This document shows positions 17,318 to 26,535 of a stretch of DNA of 64,000 nt, one piece after another. The stretch comes from Acidimicrobiaceae bacterium. GTDB taxonomy: Bacteria > Actinomycetota > Acidimicrobiia > Acidimicrobiales > Poriferisodalaceae. The DNA lies in NCBI GenBank assembly GCA_905182565.1, contig CAJJCB010000020.1, positions 1 through 64,000 on the forward strand, given 5' to 3'. Made by a program: the position numbers and the translations under genes. Positions within the stretch are counted from its first letter, which is position 1, and every line of letters starts with the position of its first letter. The notes beneath the pieces were generated by a model. The model searched no databases, had not been told where the DNA came from, and worked only from the letters and a program-made list of their open reading frames with translations.

Positions 17318-18679
17318 TCAAACCTGCGTATCCAGCGATATAAATTCTTTGAGGAGATTCGTAGCAACTTCGTCTAGGCGTGCTCTTACCTTTGTTCCTG
17401 TGTCCTCATGAACTTCTATTAGCACTTCGCCTTCTCTGTGAACAGTCGCCAGAATGTCTCCACGAGAATACGGAATATTCAACTCGACAATCTTAGTTAA
17501 CCGGCGAAGCCGCCCTGCCATAACTTCCAACAATTCGTTAACGCCTTCTCCGGTATGAGCCGAAGCAGCAACTGCATTCTCATAACGCCTCAGAAGAGGA
17601 CCTAAATCTCCGTCTTCTATTTGATCTATTTTATTGAAGACAATCAGCTCAGGTACGTCTCCAGCGCCTATTTCAGCTAACACACTGCGAACAGCGCTCA
17701 TATGCATTTCAGGATCATGACTAGATGCGTCCACAACATGCACCAATAAGTCAGCTTCTTTTACTTCTTCTAAAGTTGATTTAAAGGCTTCCACTAGACC
17801 TGTCGGAAGCTTTTGAATAAAGCCAACTGTATCGCTCAAAAGAACCGTCTCTCCGCCAGGAAGATAAAGCCGCCGGGTCGTTGCATCAAGAGTTGCGAAC
17901 AATCGATTTTCAACTAATACATTTGCTCCCGTTAATCGATTCAACAGAGTGGATTTTCCAGCATTGGTATAACCCACTATCGCAGCAGTGTGGAAGCGAG
18001 AGCGACGACGCGACTTTCTTTGATTGCTTCGCGTTTGACGCAAATTTGCCAAATCTTTTTCGAGTTTTGTTAGTCGCCTCTGTATCCGCCGCCGATCTAC
18101 TTCAAGCTGAGTTTCTCCAGGGCCACGAGTTCCTATTCCTCCAGCTTGCTGGCTCATGTCATCTCCCCGTCCCCTCAGACGAGGCAACAGATAGCGAAGC
18201 TGAGCTAATTCAACTTGAGCTTTTCCCTCTAAGGTCGTCGCGTTCTGAGCAAAAATATCCAAAATAACTGCTGTCCTATCCAAAGCAGTTCGTTTAAATA
18301 TTTTTTCAAGGTTGAACTGCTGAGCAGGACTCAATTCATCATCAAAAACGACCGTATCGACATCATGTTCAACCGAATGATCATGAATCTCTTCCGCCTT
18401 TCCCTTACCTATGAAAGTAGCGGGGTCAGGACTGATACGTTTCTGGACAACTCTTAGGACTGGGTCCGCTCCCGCAGTGTCAACTAGCTGGGCTAGTTCA
18501 TCAAGATTCTGATCAACCTCTTCACTTGAGCTTCCTGGAAACTGAACACCAACGAGCACGATTTGTTCGCGAAATGCACGATCAATAAGTCCACTAGCTT
18601 CACCACCGAACTCGCCAAAAGCCCCTCTATGAGTTTCTTGGGTTGCCTTTATTACCTTGCCATTCTTATCATCGCCCAT
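17318..18679 (-). CDS. hflX: GTPase HflX
   Basis: A 453-residue ribosome-associated GTPase. The N-terminal HflX domain includes FIGKGKAEE (89-97) and DDELSPAQQFNLE, a basic coiled linker follows at about 195-230, and the G domain begins with GYTNAGKS (236-243), with DTVGF and NKID further on. HflX splits stalled 70S ribosomes under stress. Its ATG overlaps the stop of dapF by one base (TAATG). The order miaB-miaA-dapF-hflX is the classic actinobacterial arrangement. No lexA gene follows, which is where some actinobacteria carry it. Confidence 0.96.
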   Translation of the reverse strand: MGDDKNGKVIKATQETHRGAFGEFGGEASGLIDRAFREQIVLVGVQFPGSSSEEVDQNLDELAQLVDTAGADPVLRVVQKRISPDPATFIGKGKAEEIHDHSVEHDVDTVVFDDELSPAQQFNLEKIFKRTALDRTAVILDIFAQNATTLEGKAQVELAQLRYLLPRLRGRGDDMSQQAGGIGTRGPGETQLEVDRRRIQRRLTKLEKDLANLRQTRSNQRKSRRRSRFHTAAIVGYTNAGKSTLLNRLTGANVLVENRLFATLDATTRRLYLPGGETVLLSDTVGFIQKLPTGLVEAFKSTLEEVKEADLLVHVVDASSHDPEMHMSAVRSVLAEIGAGDVPELIVFNKIDQIEDGDLGPLLRRYENAVAASAHTGEGVNELLEVMAGRLRRLTKIVELNIPYSRGDILATVHREGEVLIEVHEDTGTKVRARLDEVATNLLKEFISLDTQV

Positions 18680-19464
18680 TAACGCACTTCGATTGTCGCA
18701 ACGAAAATTGATGGGCCGATGAGTAAAGCTCTGTCACCAACGTGAACCTCAACTTCGCCTCCAGGCATGCGTACCCTAACCTGTTTATCAACAAGACCCC
18801 AGTCATAAGCGCGAGTAGCAGCAGCCACAGCACCTGTGCCACACGCCTGCGTTACTCCGACACCGCGCTCCCAAACAAGAAGATCAATAACATCCACACT
18901 TTTTTGCGCCTTGCAGATGAACTCAACGTTCATTCCCTCAGAGTAATGAGATTCATAAGCAGCCCCCACCGCTGCAACATCAACGCTCGAAAGATCAGAT
19001 ACACAAACGACGAGATGAGGGTTACCTACATCCGCAGTCGCAGCTAACAACCCAGAAAGTGAATCATCCAAAGCTTGAGCTATACCAGGTCCATCACCGA
19101 CGGTCCCCATATCGACTGATGCTGTAACCGCATCACCATCGTCATCTACTTCTACTTCGCGTAAACCCCCATCAGTTTCGATTTGAATTTTACCTCCGCC
19201 GAGAAGAAGCCTCCTTGAATGAGCGTGAGCTAAGCAACGAATGCCGTTTCCACTCATTTCAGGTCTCGATCCATCAGAATTGAAAAGAACCATCTTTAAG
19301 TCGTTGCCGCCAGATCCAGGTAACCCAAACAGCAACCCATCAGCTCCTACTCCAGTTCGTCGATCGCATAGCTGTCGGGCGAGAGGCCCAGGGCTATCTG
19401 GTAAATCGTCGACAAACGTCACTAAGAAATCGTTTCCTAGCCCATGGTGTTTATATAGACGCAT
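18679..19464 (-). CDS. dapF: Diaminopimelate epimerase
   Basis: A 261-residue cofactor-free epimerase that converts LL- to meso-diaminopimelate for lysine and the cell wall. Both catalytic cysteines are in place: Cys77 in GNGIRC and Cys208 in QACGTGA, matching the two mirror-related domains. The ATG at 19462-19464 is preferred because GGAGG lies five bases upstream; a TTG one codon earlier is in frame. The start lies inside the 3' end of miaA (14-base overlap) and the stop overlaps the hflX start, so miaB, miaA, dapF and hflX form one continuous translation run. Confidence 0.96.
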   Translation of the reverse strand: MRLYKHHGLGNDFLVTFVDDLPDSPGPLARQLCDRRTGVGADGLLFGLPGSGGNDLKMVLFNSDGSRPEMSGNGIRCLAHAHSRRLLLGGGKIQIETDGGLREVEVDDDGDAVTASVDMGTVGDGPGIAQALDDSLSGLLAATADVGNPHLVVCVSDLSSVDVAAVGAAYESHYSEGMNVEFICKAQKSVDVIDLLVWERGVGVTQACGTGAVAAATRAYDWGLVDKQVRVRMPGGEVEVHVGDRALLIGPSIFVATIEVR

Positions 19465-20413
19465 CAAAACCTCCGGACTCTATTCTCTCAGAACTCAGGT
19501 CATTACCCCGATTACGATGCTGATCTAAAAAAGAACCAACGTCTGAAAAATCAATCCACTGGATACGCGGATCGCGACGAAACCATCTTTGCTGACGCCT
19601 AGCGAAACGCTTTGTTCGCTGGATAGCTATAGCTAGCGCTTCTTCTAAAGATGTTTCTTTGCGAAGGTAAGCTAAAAGTTCTTTATACCCCAACGCCTGC
19701 CTTGCGGTTACAGACATTTCACCCTCAGATAACCGTTGGACTTCATTAAGAAAACCCATATCCATTTGCATCTCGTATCGCTCAACAATGCGCAAGTCCA
19801 GAAGACTTCGATCGATTTCTATTCCGATCAACTCGTACGAAGCTTCTTTATATTTATCAAGACCCGGGCCGAAGGAAGAGAAAGGTTTACCAGAACCAAG
19901 TGTAACTTCAAGGGCTCTTGCTATTCGCCGACGATTTTTTGAATCCATTTTTGCGGCTGCTACTGGGTCTAACTCAACTAGCCGGCGATGAAGCAACTCA
20001 GTATCAATCTCAGTTTCTAACTGGGCCATAACTTCTGGAAACTGCGGCGGCGGAGTTAACCCGTCTATTGCCGCTCTGAGATACAAACCAGTACCACCGA
20101 CTAACAATGGTTTTGCTTGTCGAGATTTAAGTTCTATTAGTAATTTTTTGTATTCCTTCTGGTATTCCACGAAGGTGAACGAATCCCCGGGCTGCACCAT
20201 GTCAATTAAATGGTGCCTAACCTCCTGCTGCTCTGAAATCGTTGGTTTTGCAGTTCCTATATCCATCCCTCGGTACACCTGCATCGAATCCACTGACAGC
20301 AACTCGATCGAATGGTCTATGCGTGCCAGCTCCATAGCAAGCGCAGATTTACCCGAAGCAGTCGGGCCCACTATTGCTATCGGCCTCTCTATAGAGAGAT
20401 TGTGAACAGTCAG
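19451..20413 (-). CDS. miaA: tRNA dimethylallyltransferase, apparent CTG start
   Basis: Transfers a dimethylallyl group to A37 of tRNAs reading UNN codons; MiaB then methylthiolates the product, and miaB lies directly upstream. The P-loop is GPTASGKS, followed by [16 protein letters not shown]. The first conventional start (GTG, 20369-20371) would begin at the P-loop itself and lose the preceding beta strand. In frame upstream, RPIAIV supplies that strand, and no ATG, GTG or TTG occurs before a stop. A CTG at 20411-20413 overlaps the miaB stop as CTGA, the same geometry as the ATGA overlaps elsewhere here, and is chosen as the start (320 codons). With the GTG the protein would have 306. Confidence 0.93.
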   Translation of the reverse strand: MTVHNLSIERPIAIVGPTASGKSALAMELARIDHSIELLSVDSMQVYRGMDIGTAKPTISEQQEVRHHLIDMVQPGDSFTFVEYQKEYKKLLIELKSRQAKPLLVGGTGLYLRAAIDGLTPPPQFPEVMAQLETEIDTELLHRRLVELDPVAAAKMDSKNRRRIARALEVTLGSGKPFSSFGPGLDKYKEASYELIGIEIDRSLLDLRIVERYEMQMDMGFLNEVQRLSEGEMSVTARQALGYKELLAYLRKETSLEEALAIAIQRTKRFARRQQRWFRRDPRIQWIDFSDVGSFLDQHRNRGNDLSSERIESGGFDASI

Positions 20414-21858
20414 GATGACACCACCGGAATCCGGGTTCGATGTTTCGAAATAGCTGTTACTTCGATGAGTTCACCCTGCAGGCTGAATGTCTTCGCTGAA
20501 ATAATTCTTGCTAAGGCATAAGAACCTTGACGGATCGGACTCGGTGAAGGAAAATGCACTAGACGATTATGGCGGGTTCTCCCAGTCAAAACATTGGGAT
20601 CTTTCTTCGATGGGCCTTCGACCACAACCTCCTCGACCTGTCCAACTCTACTTTCGTTGCCCAGACGACTGCTTCGCTCGATAACAGCTCGTAGGCGCTG
20701 CATTCTTTCTGCTGAAACAGAAGACGGCACGAATCGGTCACCGAACTCTGCAGCTTCTGTCCCGGGCCGTGGCGAATAAACGTAGGTAAACGCATAGTCA
20801 AATCCCACTTCGGCAGCGACTTCCAAAGTCGCTTCAAAATCACCTTCTGTTTCCCCCGGAAAACCAATGATGATGTCAGTACTAACTGCGAGTTCGGGGA
20901 TAGCTAACCTAGCAGCCTCTACTTTTTCTAAGTAACGACTAGCGGTATACCCACGATGCATCGAAGAAAGAATTCGGTCACTACCAGACTGAAGGGGAAG
21001 ATGTAAATGCTCGCATATCTCGTCTACGTCTGCCATCGCCCTAATAGTTTCAGGTCGAAGATCCTTAGGGTGAGGACTGGTATAGCGAACTCTTCGTATC
21101 CCTTCCACCGCGCTCACAGCGCGAAGAAGGTCCGTGAACAACGGGCGCGCCGTCTGTTTACTATTGATCCATTTTTCTCCAACTAATAGGGAGGCTTCGC
21201 CCGGTAAGTCTTTCTGTGCTCGCAGTGCTCGTGTTAGATCCCTGCCATAACTGTTGACGTTTTGGCCTAACAATGTAATTTCACTTAAACCGTCTTTTGC
21301 TAAGGACTCCACTTCCTTTACAAGCTCACCGAACGGACGAGATATCTCTCGGCCACGAACTGCCGGCACTATACAAAATGCGCAGCTGTTGTCGCATCCA
21401 ATCTGAATGGTTACCCAGGCACAGTGTTTTGCGTCGCGTTTGACTGGCAGAGCCGATGGAAATGCCTCTGACTCTTCAAGTATTTCTGTTATCGGGCCCT
21501 TCGTTTTAGCTTCCTGCAAAAGCTCTGAAGTTCTACTGACGTTGTGAGTTCCTAACACAACGTCTACATGAGGTGCTCTTTCGCGAATCAAGTCACGATC
21601 TTTTTGAGCCAAACACCCGGCAACGGCGATTTGCAAGTCAGGCCGCTCCTCTTTAAGACGCTTAAGATTACCGAGTTGCCCATACAGCTTATTGTCTGCG
21701 TTCTCACGGATACAGCAGGTATTGAGAACTATGACATCAGCTTCTTCCATGGAATCGGTCTCTTGCATTCCGTCGGTCTCTAATAGACCAGAAATGCGTT
21801 CAGAGTCATGGACGTTCATTTGGCACCCATAGGTGCGCACCAGATATTTGCCGGTCAC
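20410..21858 (-). CDS. miaB: tRNA-2-methylthio-N6-dimethylallyladenosine synthase
   Basis: A 482-residue radical-SAM methylthiotransferase. Cys12, Cys48 and Cys82 of the N-terminal domain bind the auxiliary 4Fe-4S cluster; Cys155, Cys159 and Cys162 (CDNSCAFC) bind the radical-SAM cluster; a TRAM domain for tRNA binding ends the protein. It adds a methylthio group to i6A37, the product of MiaA, whose gene follows with a four-base overlap. The first residues [15 protein letters not shown] match the family start. It is divergent from the thioesterase gene with about 50 bases between the two starts. Confidence 0.96.
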   Translation of the reverse strand: MTGKYLVRTYGCQMNVHDSERISGLLETDGMQETDSMEEADVIVLNTCCIRENADNKLYGQLGNLKRLKEERPDLQIAVAGCLAQKDRDLIRERAPHVDVVLGTHNVSRTSELLQEAKTKGPITEILEESEAFPSALPVKRDAKHCAWVTIQIGCDNSCAFCIVPAVRGREISRPFGELVKEVESLAKDGLSEITLLGQNVNSYGRDLTRALRAQKDLPGEASLLVGEKWINSKQTARPLFTDLLRAVSAVEGIRRVRYTSPHPKDLRPETIRAMADVDEICEHLHLPLQSGSDRILSSMHRGYTASRYLEKVEAARLAIPELAVSTDIIIGFPGETEGDFEATLEVAAEVGFDYAFTYVYSPRPGTEAAEFGDRFVPSSVSAERMQRLRAVIERSSRLGNESRVGQVEEVVVEGPSKKDPNVLTGRTRHNRLVHFPSPSPIRQGSYALARIISAKTFSLQGELIEVTAISKHRTRIPVVSS

Positions 21859-21909
21859 AACTCATATAGTATTGCGCCAGACCGCTTGTTATGGACTTGT
21901 TTACCTAAC

Positions 21910-22356
21910 ATGACAGATGTGATAGAAAATTTCGAAGAATGGTCACTTAACGTGCCCCAAGGAAAGCTCGCAACTCCTGGCCTTCCGCCGTTCGATCTCC
22001 TCGAGGTTGAAAGATGGAATATCCTTCGAGATGATGAGGGAGAATTAGACGTAGAGTGCTACTTACCGCCCTCTGCACTAAACCCTCTCGGGCAACTTTT
22101 TGGAGGCTTCACCGCTGCATATGTAGATATTATTTCTCTCTATACAGCGAAAAGAGACTGCGGCGACCGACTGGGTTTCCAATCCACTATTAACATGAGA
22201 ATCGACTATTTCGAGCCAATTCTCGACAAATCATTCATCGCAGAAGGCAGAATAGTGAATCGTCGTGGCGATAACCGGCTTATTTCTACCCGCCTGCTTC
22301 AAGATGGCAACAGTTGTGCCTTTGCTCTAACAACGATGCGACATATGCGCACCTAA
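21910..22356 (+). CDS. Hotdog-fold thioesterase (PaaI-like)
   Basis: A 148-residue hotdog-fold protein of the acyl-CoA thioesterase type. The central PLGQLFGGFTAAYVDII segment is the hallmark helix with its preceding loop (usual form N-x-x-G-x-x-HGG; here the HGG histidine is replaced in LFGG), and TINMRIDYFEPI is the strand that follows. It would hydrolyse small acyl- or aromatic-acyl-CoA esters. A longer frame begins at 21808 but would overlap miaB antisense; the ATG at 21910 gives the normal family length. It ends 6 bases before the convergent thiolase gene. Confidence 0.78.
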   Translation: MTDVIENFEEWSLNVPQGKLATPGLPPFDLLEVERWNILRDDEGELDVECYLPPSALNPLGQLFGGFTAAYVDIISLYTAKRDCGDRLGFQSTINMRIDYFEPILDKSFIAEGRIVNRRGDNRLISTRLLQDGNSCAFALTTMRHMRT

Positions 22357-22362
22357 ACCTTA

Positions 22363-23646
22363 TTAGTCGCCACGTTCGAGCAGCACAACCGAACAGGCAG
22401 CTTCTTCAAGTCCTATGACTCCGCCGCCATTTTCCTGTAAGGCAACTCGAGCATTTTCTACCTGTCGCTGCCCAGCCTCACCCCGCAATTGCGTTGTCAG
22501 TTCATAGATCATCGAAAGGCCAGTAGCTCCGACTGGGTGGCCTTTACTTACCAACCCACCTGATGTGTTGATCGGCACTACCCCACCAGGACCTGTTGCG
22601 CCACTTGCAACAAACGCCCCACCTTCGCCCTCGGGACATAACCGCATCATTTCAGCCTGGTAGATCTCACAAAAACTAGTTGCATCATGAACTTCAGCGA
22701 CGTCCACATCCTCTGGTTGCATCCCGGAAGCTTTGTAGGCTTTATCTACAGCGATTCGGGAAAGTCCGGGCTCGTTCACTGAACGATATTTTCCGCCACT
22801 CATAGAATTTGCTGCAATTCTTACTGATCGCGCTCGCACACTCTCTGGAAGGCCAGCAAAAACATCTCCAGAAACAACTAATGCCGATGCCGCTCCGTCG
22901 CCAATTGGTGCACACATAGAACGAGTCAGAGGATAAGAAATTTCTCGATCCTCCATCACAGCGTCTATCGAAGTTTCAAAACGGTACTGAGCGAGCGGAT
23001 TAAGTGCTCCGTAGTTATGATTTTTAGCTGCCCCAGCCGCTATCTGACGTTGGGTCGTCCCGTACCGTTGCATATGCACGGCTGCTTGCATTGCATAGGT
23101 GTCCATGAACAAAGTTCTTCCTGGTCCGGTCTCAAAAGGCACTCCGGAACTTTCGCTTACCTGACGATAATGTTCTTCTAATCTAGGAAGGTCCTCTTGG
23201 TCTACGGCTCGAGCGAATAGGTCAAACATGCGCGCTTTAATTTCCGGGTCCTGATCAGCACCCGGAAGATACGTTTTTTCAACGCCGACTGCAAGAACGA
23301 TGTCAGACTCGCCTGACTTGATATCTTTGAAGGCCGAATGCAATGCCATCGAAGCCGTTGCGCAGGCACCTTCAACGTTCATCACCGGCACTCGTTCGGG
23401 GAAATACCCTTCATCGACTAACTCAATCATCCAAGCTTGCCCGCGTATCATATCTTGTCCAAAACCCGCACCTGCGAGACAATTACCGACGTAAGCGAAG
23501 TCAACGTCGGCTAAATCAACCAATCCATCCGCAGCAACCCCAAGAACTGTTTCGCGAGTCAGATCTTTGAAAGTCTTGTCAGGGTATTTTCCGAAAGCAG
23601 TCGAATGACTACCGACTATCCACACATCTCCGCCAGGAATTCCCAT
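22363..23646 (-). CDS. Thiolase, SCP-x / lipid-transfer type
   Basis: A 427-residue thiolase-superfamily protein of the sterol-carrier-protein-x group. The nucleophile Cys95 lies in VEGACATAS, and the C-terminal histidine motif is SKGHPVGATG; EVHDATSF is a further family marker. Such proteins cleave 3-ketoacyl-CoAs of branched or sterol side chains, or lack full activity and partner with a small DUF35 protein. No DUF35 gene is adjacent. It follows the Baeyer-Villiger monooxygenase gene on the same strand after 63 bases, which suggests a shared role in degrading ketones or sterol-like compounds. Confidence 0.87.
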   Translation of the reverse strand: MGIPGGDVWIVGSHSTAFGKYPDKTFKDLTRETVLGVAADGLVDLADVDFAYVGNCLAGAGFGQDMIRGQAWMIELVDEGYFPERVPVMNVEGACATASMALHSAFKDIKSGESDIVLAVGVEKTYLPGADQDPEIKARMFDLFARAVDQEDLPRLEEHYRQVSESSGVPFETGPGRTLFMDTYAMQAAVHMQRYGTTQRQIAAGAAKNHNYGALNPLAQYRFETSIDAVMEDREISYPLTRSMCAPIGDGAASALVVSGDVFAGLPESVRARSVRIAANSMSGGKYRSVNEPGLSRIAVDKAYKASGMQPEDVDVAEVHDATSFCEIYQAEMMRLCPEGEGGAFVASGATGPGGVVPINTSGGLVSKGHPVGATGLSMIYELTTQLRGEAGQRQVENARVALQENGGGVIGLEEAACSVVLLERGD

Positions 23647-23709
23647 AAGTAAATCAGCTCCGCCAATAGTTATTTTTTATCTGCTCATCTGAGTGAAGCT
23701 ACAGTCTGC

Positions 23710-25482
23710 TCAACGGCTAGTGAAAATAAAATTATCTGCCATATTGCTCCGAATATCGGACATATGGTCAAGATACTCCTTCATAGTGCCGTTGTAATTG
23801 CCATCTTGTCGCCTGTTATCGGCTCCCTCGAAATTGTAATAACCCGGAGTGCAATCTTTGTTCCGGCTTGTTGTACCTCGATGCTCAATAACTTGCTGAA
23901 CCCACCATTCCTCTGCTGTTTCGTTGCAGTCAAGACTGTGAATCTCCGCTTTTCGGACGAAGTCAATGCATTCAGCTATATGTTCGCCCTGGCTGTTTAA
24001 AACATCAGTCAAGTTGAACGCAAAAAAAGCCTGATAGCCACCCATGATAAATAGGTTTGGATAACCCTGCGAATGAATTCCTAAAAGAGTTCTAATTCCA
24101 TTGGAGTACTTATCATTCAAATCTAAATCGTTATCGCCTTTAATTTCGTTATAGATACCCGTTTTTTGCACTTCAAAACCCGTGGCATAGATAAGCACAT
24201 CAACCTCATATTGAGTTCCCTCAAATATTGGCCCCTTCTCATTAATCTCAGTGATACCTTCACCATGGGTATCTACTAAATGCACTGATGGCAGATTAAA
24301 GGTCGGCAAGTAATCGTTATGAAAACATGGACGTTTACACATCAGCATGTACCAAGGCTTTAGCGATTCAGCAGTTGCGGAGTCTTCAACTACCTCGTCA
24401 ATACGGTTGTGAATCCTCATCATCGCATCAATGTTCGCATTTTCTTGTCGCCGCACTTTCTCTTCTTGCGGCATTGCAGCTCGACGAGCTTTCACGGCAT
24501 CACTGACTTGCGGTCCTTCAATCGCTCGTCGACGACGATCTCCCTGCCAACCAGGTTCAAGAGTCGAAGCCCACTCAGGATCTGTTTCCCAGTCGTCACG
24601 AACATCGATTGATGACGGTGTTCGCTGAAAAACGAAAAGTTCTTTTGCTGCTGCTCCAAGATTTGGAATTGCTTGCACCGCAGTAGCACCAGTACCAATA
24701 ATGCCCACTCGTTTGTCTTTAAGGTGCTCAAGTTCCGCACCTGTGAACTCATAATCCCATCGTGATGTGTGAAAAGAGTGCCCTTCGAATTTTTCTAGCC
24801 CCTGAATCCGGGCAAGCTTCGGCTTAGATAAAGTTCCGTTTGCGCATACAACGAAACGGGCTTTCATCAGATCTCCTTGATCTGTTCCTACATGCCACAT
24901 TTCTTCGGTTTCGTCCCAGACTGTCGAAGTAACAGTCGTTCCGAACACCGCTAGGTCATACAAATCAAAACGTTCGGCAATAGATTTACAATAATTGAAA
25001 ATTTCATTACCGCCGGCATAATGACGACTAGGTACATACCCAGTCTCATCTAGAAGGGGCAAATAGTCATAGGCAACGACATCACATGCCACTCCCGGGT
25101 AACGATTCCAGTACCAAGTACCTCCAACATCGGCGCCTCGTTCAACAATACGTATGCTCTCTACGCCTTTTTCGCGAAGTCGTGCTGATGTCAAAAGAGC
25201 AGAGAAACCTCCACCGATAAACAACACTTCAACAACATCGTTGAGCTTGTCACGTGGCTCAACGTCGTTCGAATATGGGTCGACTGCGTATTTCGCCAAG
25301 TCACCAGTCAAGTCAGACGTGTAATAGTCTTCCCCAGGCGGCCTATAGCCCAGACGCAAATCTCGCTCTTCCGAAAATTTGTCCTTAATACCCTCGTAAT
25401 ACTCCTGTGGGGGACGCTCTCCGCTTTCACTGCTGTAGTCAAAATTAAAGACGTTTTGTGGCTTAGCTTGCTTGTCACCCAT
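23710..25482 (-). CDS. Baeyer-Villiger-type flavin monooxygenase with N-terminal extension
   Basis: A 590-residue class B flavoprotein monooxygenase that inserts oxygen next to a carbonyl using FAD, NADPH and O2. The FAD motif GGGFSA lies near residue 89, followed by GGTWYWNRYPG; the family fingerprint appears as FEGHSFHTSRWDY (the usual P replaced by D), and the NADPH motif is GTGATA. About 80 residues precede the FAD fold, an extension seen in the cyclododecanone/steroid monooxygenase branch. The ATG at 25480-25482 is preferred to one nine codons upstream because AGAGG lies nine bases before it. It is apparently transcribed with the SCP-x thiolase. Confidence 0.9.
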   Translation of the reverse strand: MGDKQAKPQNVFNFDYSSESGERPPQEYYEGIKDKFSEERDLRLGYRPPGEDYYTSDLTGDLAKYAVDPYSNDVEPRDKLNDVVEVLFIGGGFSALLTSARLREKGVESIRIVERGADVGGTWYWNRYPGVACDVVAYDYLPLLDETGYVPSRHYAGGNEIFNYCKSIAERFDLYDLAVFGTTVTSTVWDETEEMWHVGTDQGDLMKARFVVCANGTLSKPKLARIQGLEKFEGHSFHTSRWDYEFTGAELEHLKDKRVGIIGTGATAVQAIPNLGAAAKELFVFQRTPSSIDVRDDWETDPEWASTLEPGWQGDRRRRAIEGPQVSDAVKARRAAMPQEEKVRRQENANIDAMMRIHNRIDEVVEDSATAESLKPWYMLMCKRPCFHNDYLPTFNLPSVHLVDTHGEGITEINEKGPIFEGTQYEVDVLIYATGFEVQKTGIYNEIKGDNDLDLNDKYSNGIRTLLGIHSQGYPNLFIMGGYQAFFAFNLTDVLNSQGEHIAECIDFVRKAEIHSLDCNETAEEWWVQQVIEHRGTTSRNKDCTPGYYNFEGADNRRQDGNYNGTMKEYLDHMSDIRSNMADNFIFTSR

Positions 25483-25669
25483 AGAAGCTGACCTCTTTCC
25501 GTAACACAATTTTCTTAATTAACGAGCAGTCAAAGACTAGGTCAGGTTTTGCACAAATGCCGTTAAATTCGCGATTCGTGTTAACGTTTTTAGGCCACCA
25601 AGCAGAATTTATCACCCCTAGCCTGGCGCTAATTTTAGAACTGTCCCAAAAGTAGCCCGAAGAAAATTC

Positions 25670-25696
25670 TTAGAGCTCAATGGGAACGAGCTCTAA
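25670..25696 (-). terminator. Candidate intrinsic terminator after the PaiB-like gene
   Basis: A perfect 9-base inverted repeat, TTAGAGCTC and GAGCTCTAA, with a 9-base loop, lies 29 bases past the stop of the PaiB-like gene. On the minus strand the stem is followed by GAATTTTCTTC, a moderately T-rich tail. It sits before the monooxygenase gene, so it would separate the two transcription units. An operator is the alternative reading. Confidence 0.5.
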
Positions 25697-25724
25697 AAGG
25701 GGCAGCTACACCTTCAATTTGAGA

Positions 25725-26354
25725 CTATTGACGAAAATTGTTTATTTGAGTTATTAATGGCTGGCGGTCAACATCTTGCCCCAAACCTTCAATAGTTCCT
25801 TGAACATCAGATGCAGATCTATTTTGACTGAGTTTTGCTTTTGCTTCGATGCGTTCAATCAGAACCTCAACCCCAACGATTCCCTTTAGCTGCTTCTCAA
25901 TAAACTCTCTTGGCGCATCGCTTACTTGCCATGGAGCCTTCTGATCAGATTCATTTGAAATCGTGAGTTCAGTGACTAGGTCCTCTACCCATTCCGAATT
26001 GTCGATTAGAGCTACTCTCCCGTGAACATGGACTGTCAAGTAGTTCCAAGTCGGGACTACCTTTTGGTCAATTTGTTTCGATGGGTACCAACTTGGGCTG
26101 ATATACCCGTCCACAAGATCAAAAATGACGATGCCTGGCACATTATCTTTGACTAGCTCCACTAATGGATTTGCCTTCGATACGTGGCCACGTAATGACG
26201 CCGTGCCCATGGCGCCTCTCAACAATTTCCATGGGAGAAAGCTCGCCTCAAAACACGATCCAGATGCAACTACAATATTGCCCACTTGGCGCTGTTCAAT
26301 AAATTCGAATGCTGCAGAAACTTTCTCTACATCGAAGTGCTTGGGAAGATACAT
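25725..26354 (-). CDS. FMN-binding PaiB-family protein
   Basis: A 209-residue flavin-reductase-like split-barrel protein of the PaiB family. The markers are YISPSWYPSK, VPTWNYLTVHVHGR and, near the C-terminus, GVEVLIERIEAKAKLSQN, all typical of this family, whose Bacillus member was described as a negative regulator of sporulation and protease genes and which binds FMN. There is no helix-turn-helix, so a direct DNA-binding role is uncertain; a redox or FMN-dependent enzyme is equally possible. It stands alone between recA and the monooxygenase, where recX would often be found. Confidence 0.85.
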   Translation of the reverse strand: MYLPKHFDVEKVSAAFEFIEQRQVGNIVVASGSCFEASFLPWKLLRGAMGTASLRGHVSKANPLVELVKDNVPGIVIFDLVDGYISPSWYPSKQIDQKVVPTWNYLTVHVHGRVALIDNSEWVEDLVTELTISNESDQKAPWQVSDAPREFIEKQLKGIVGVEVLIERIEAKAKLSQNRSASDVQGTIEGLGQDVDRQPLITQINNFRQ

Positions 26355-26535
26355 AGTGGTTATCTTTTTAGCACTTCAACTTCGAACGTTACCAAACAAA
26401 CAATAATTATACCGTTGAGCACAATTCTCTGGACGAGCTTATTAAGCCGAACTGGATGCACGTCGGACCGTAGGTAGGACCTAATACTAAATGTTGGAAA
26501 TACCAACCGGAAAGCTACATTAGCGCCGACTAGTT

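Noticed and set aside
26493-26507. GTTGG/CCAAC hairpin downstream of recA as its terminator
   Set aside because: Five base pairs with a weak tail are not enough to call a terminator.
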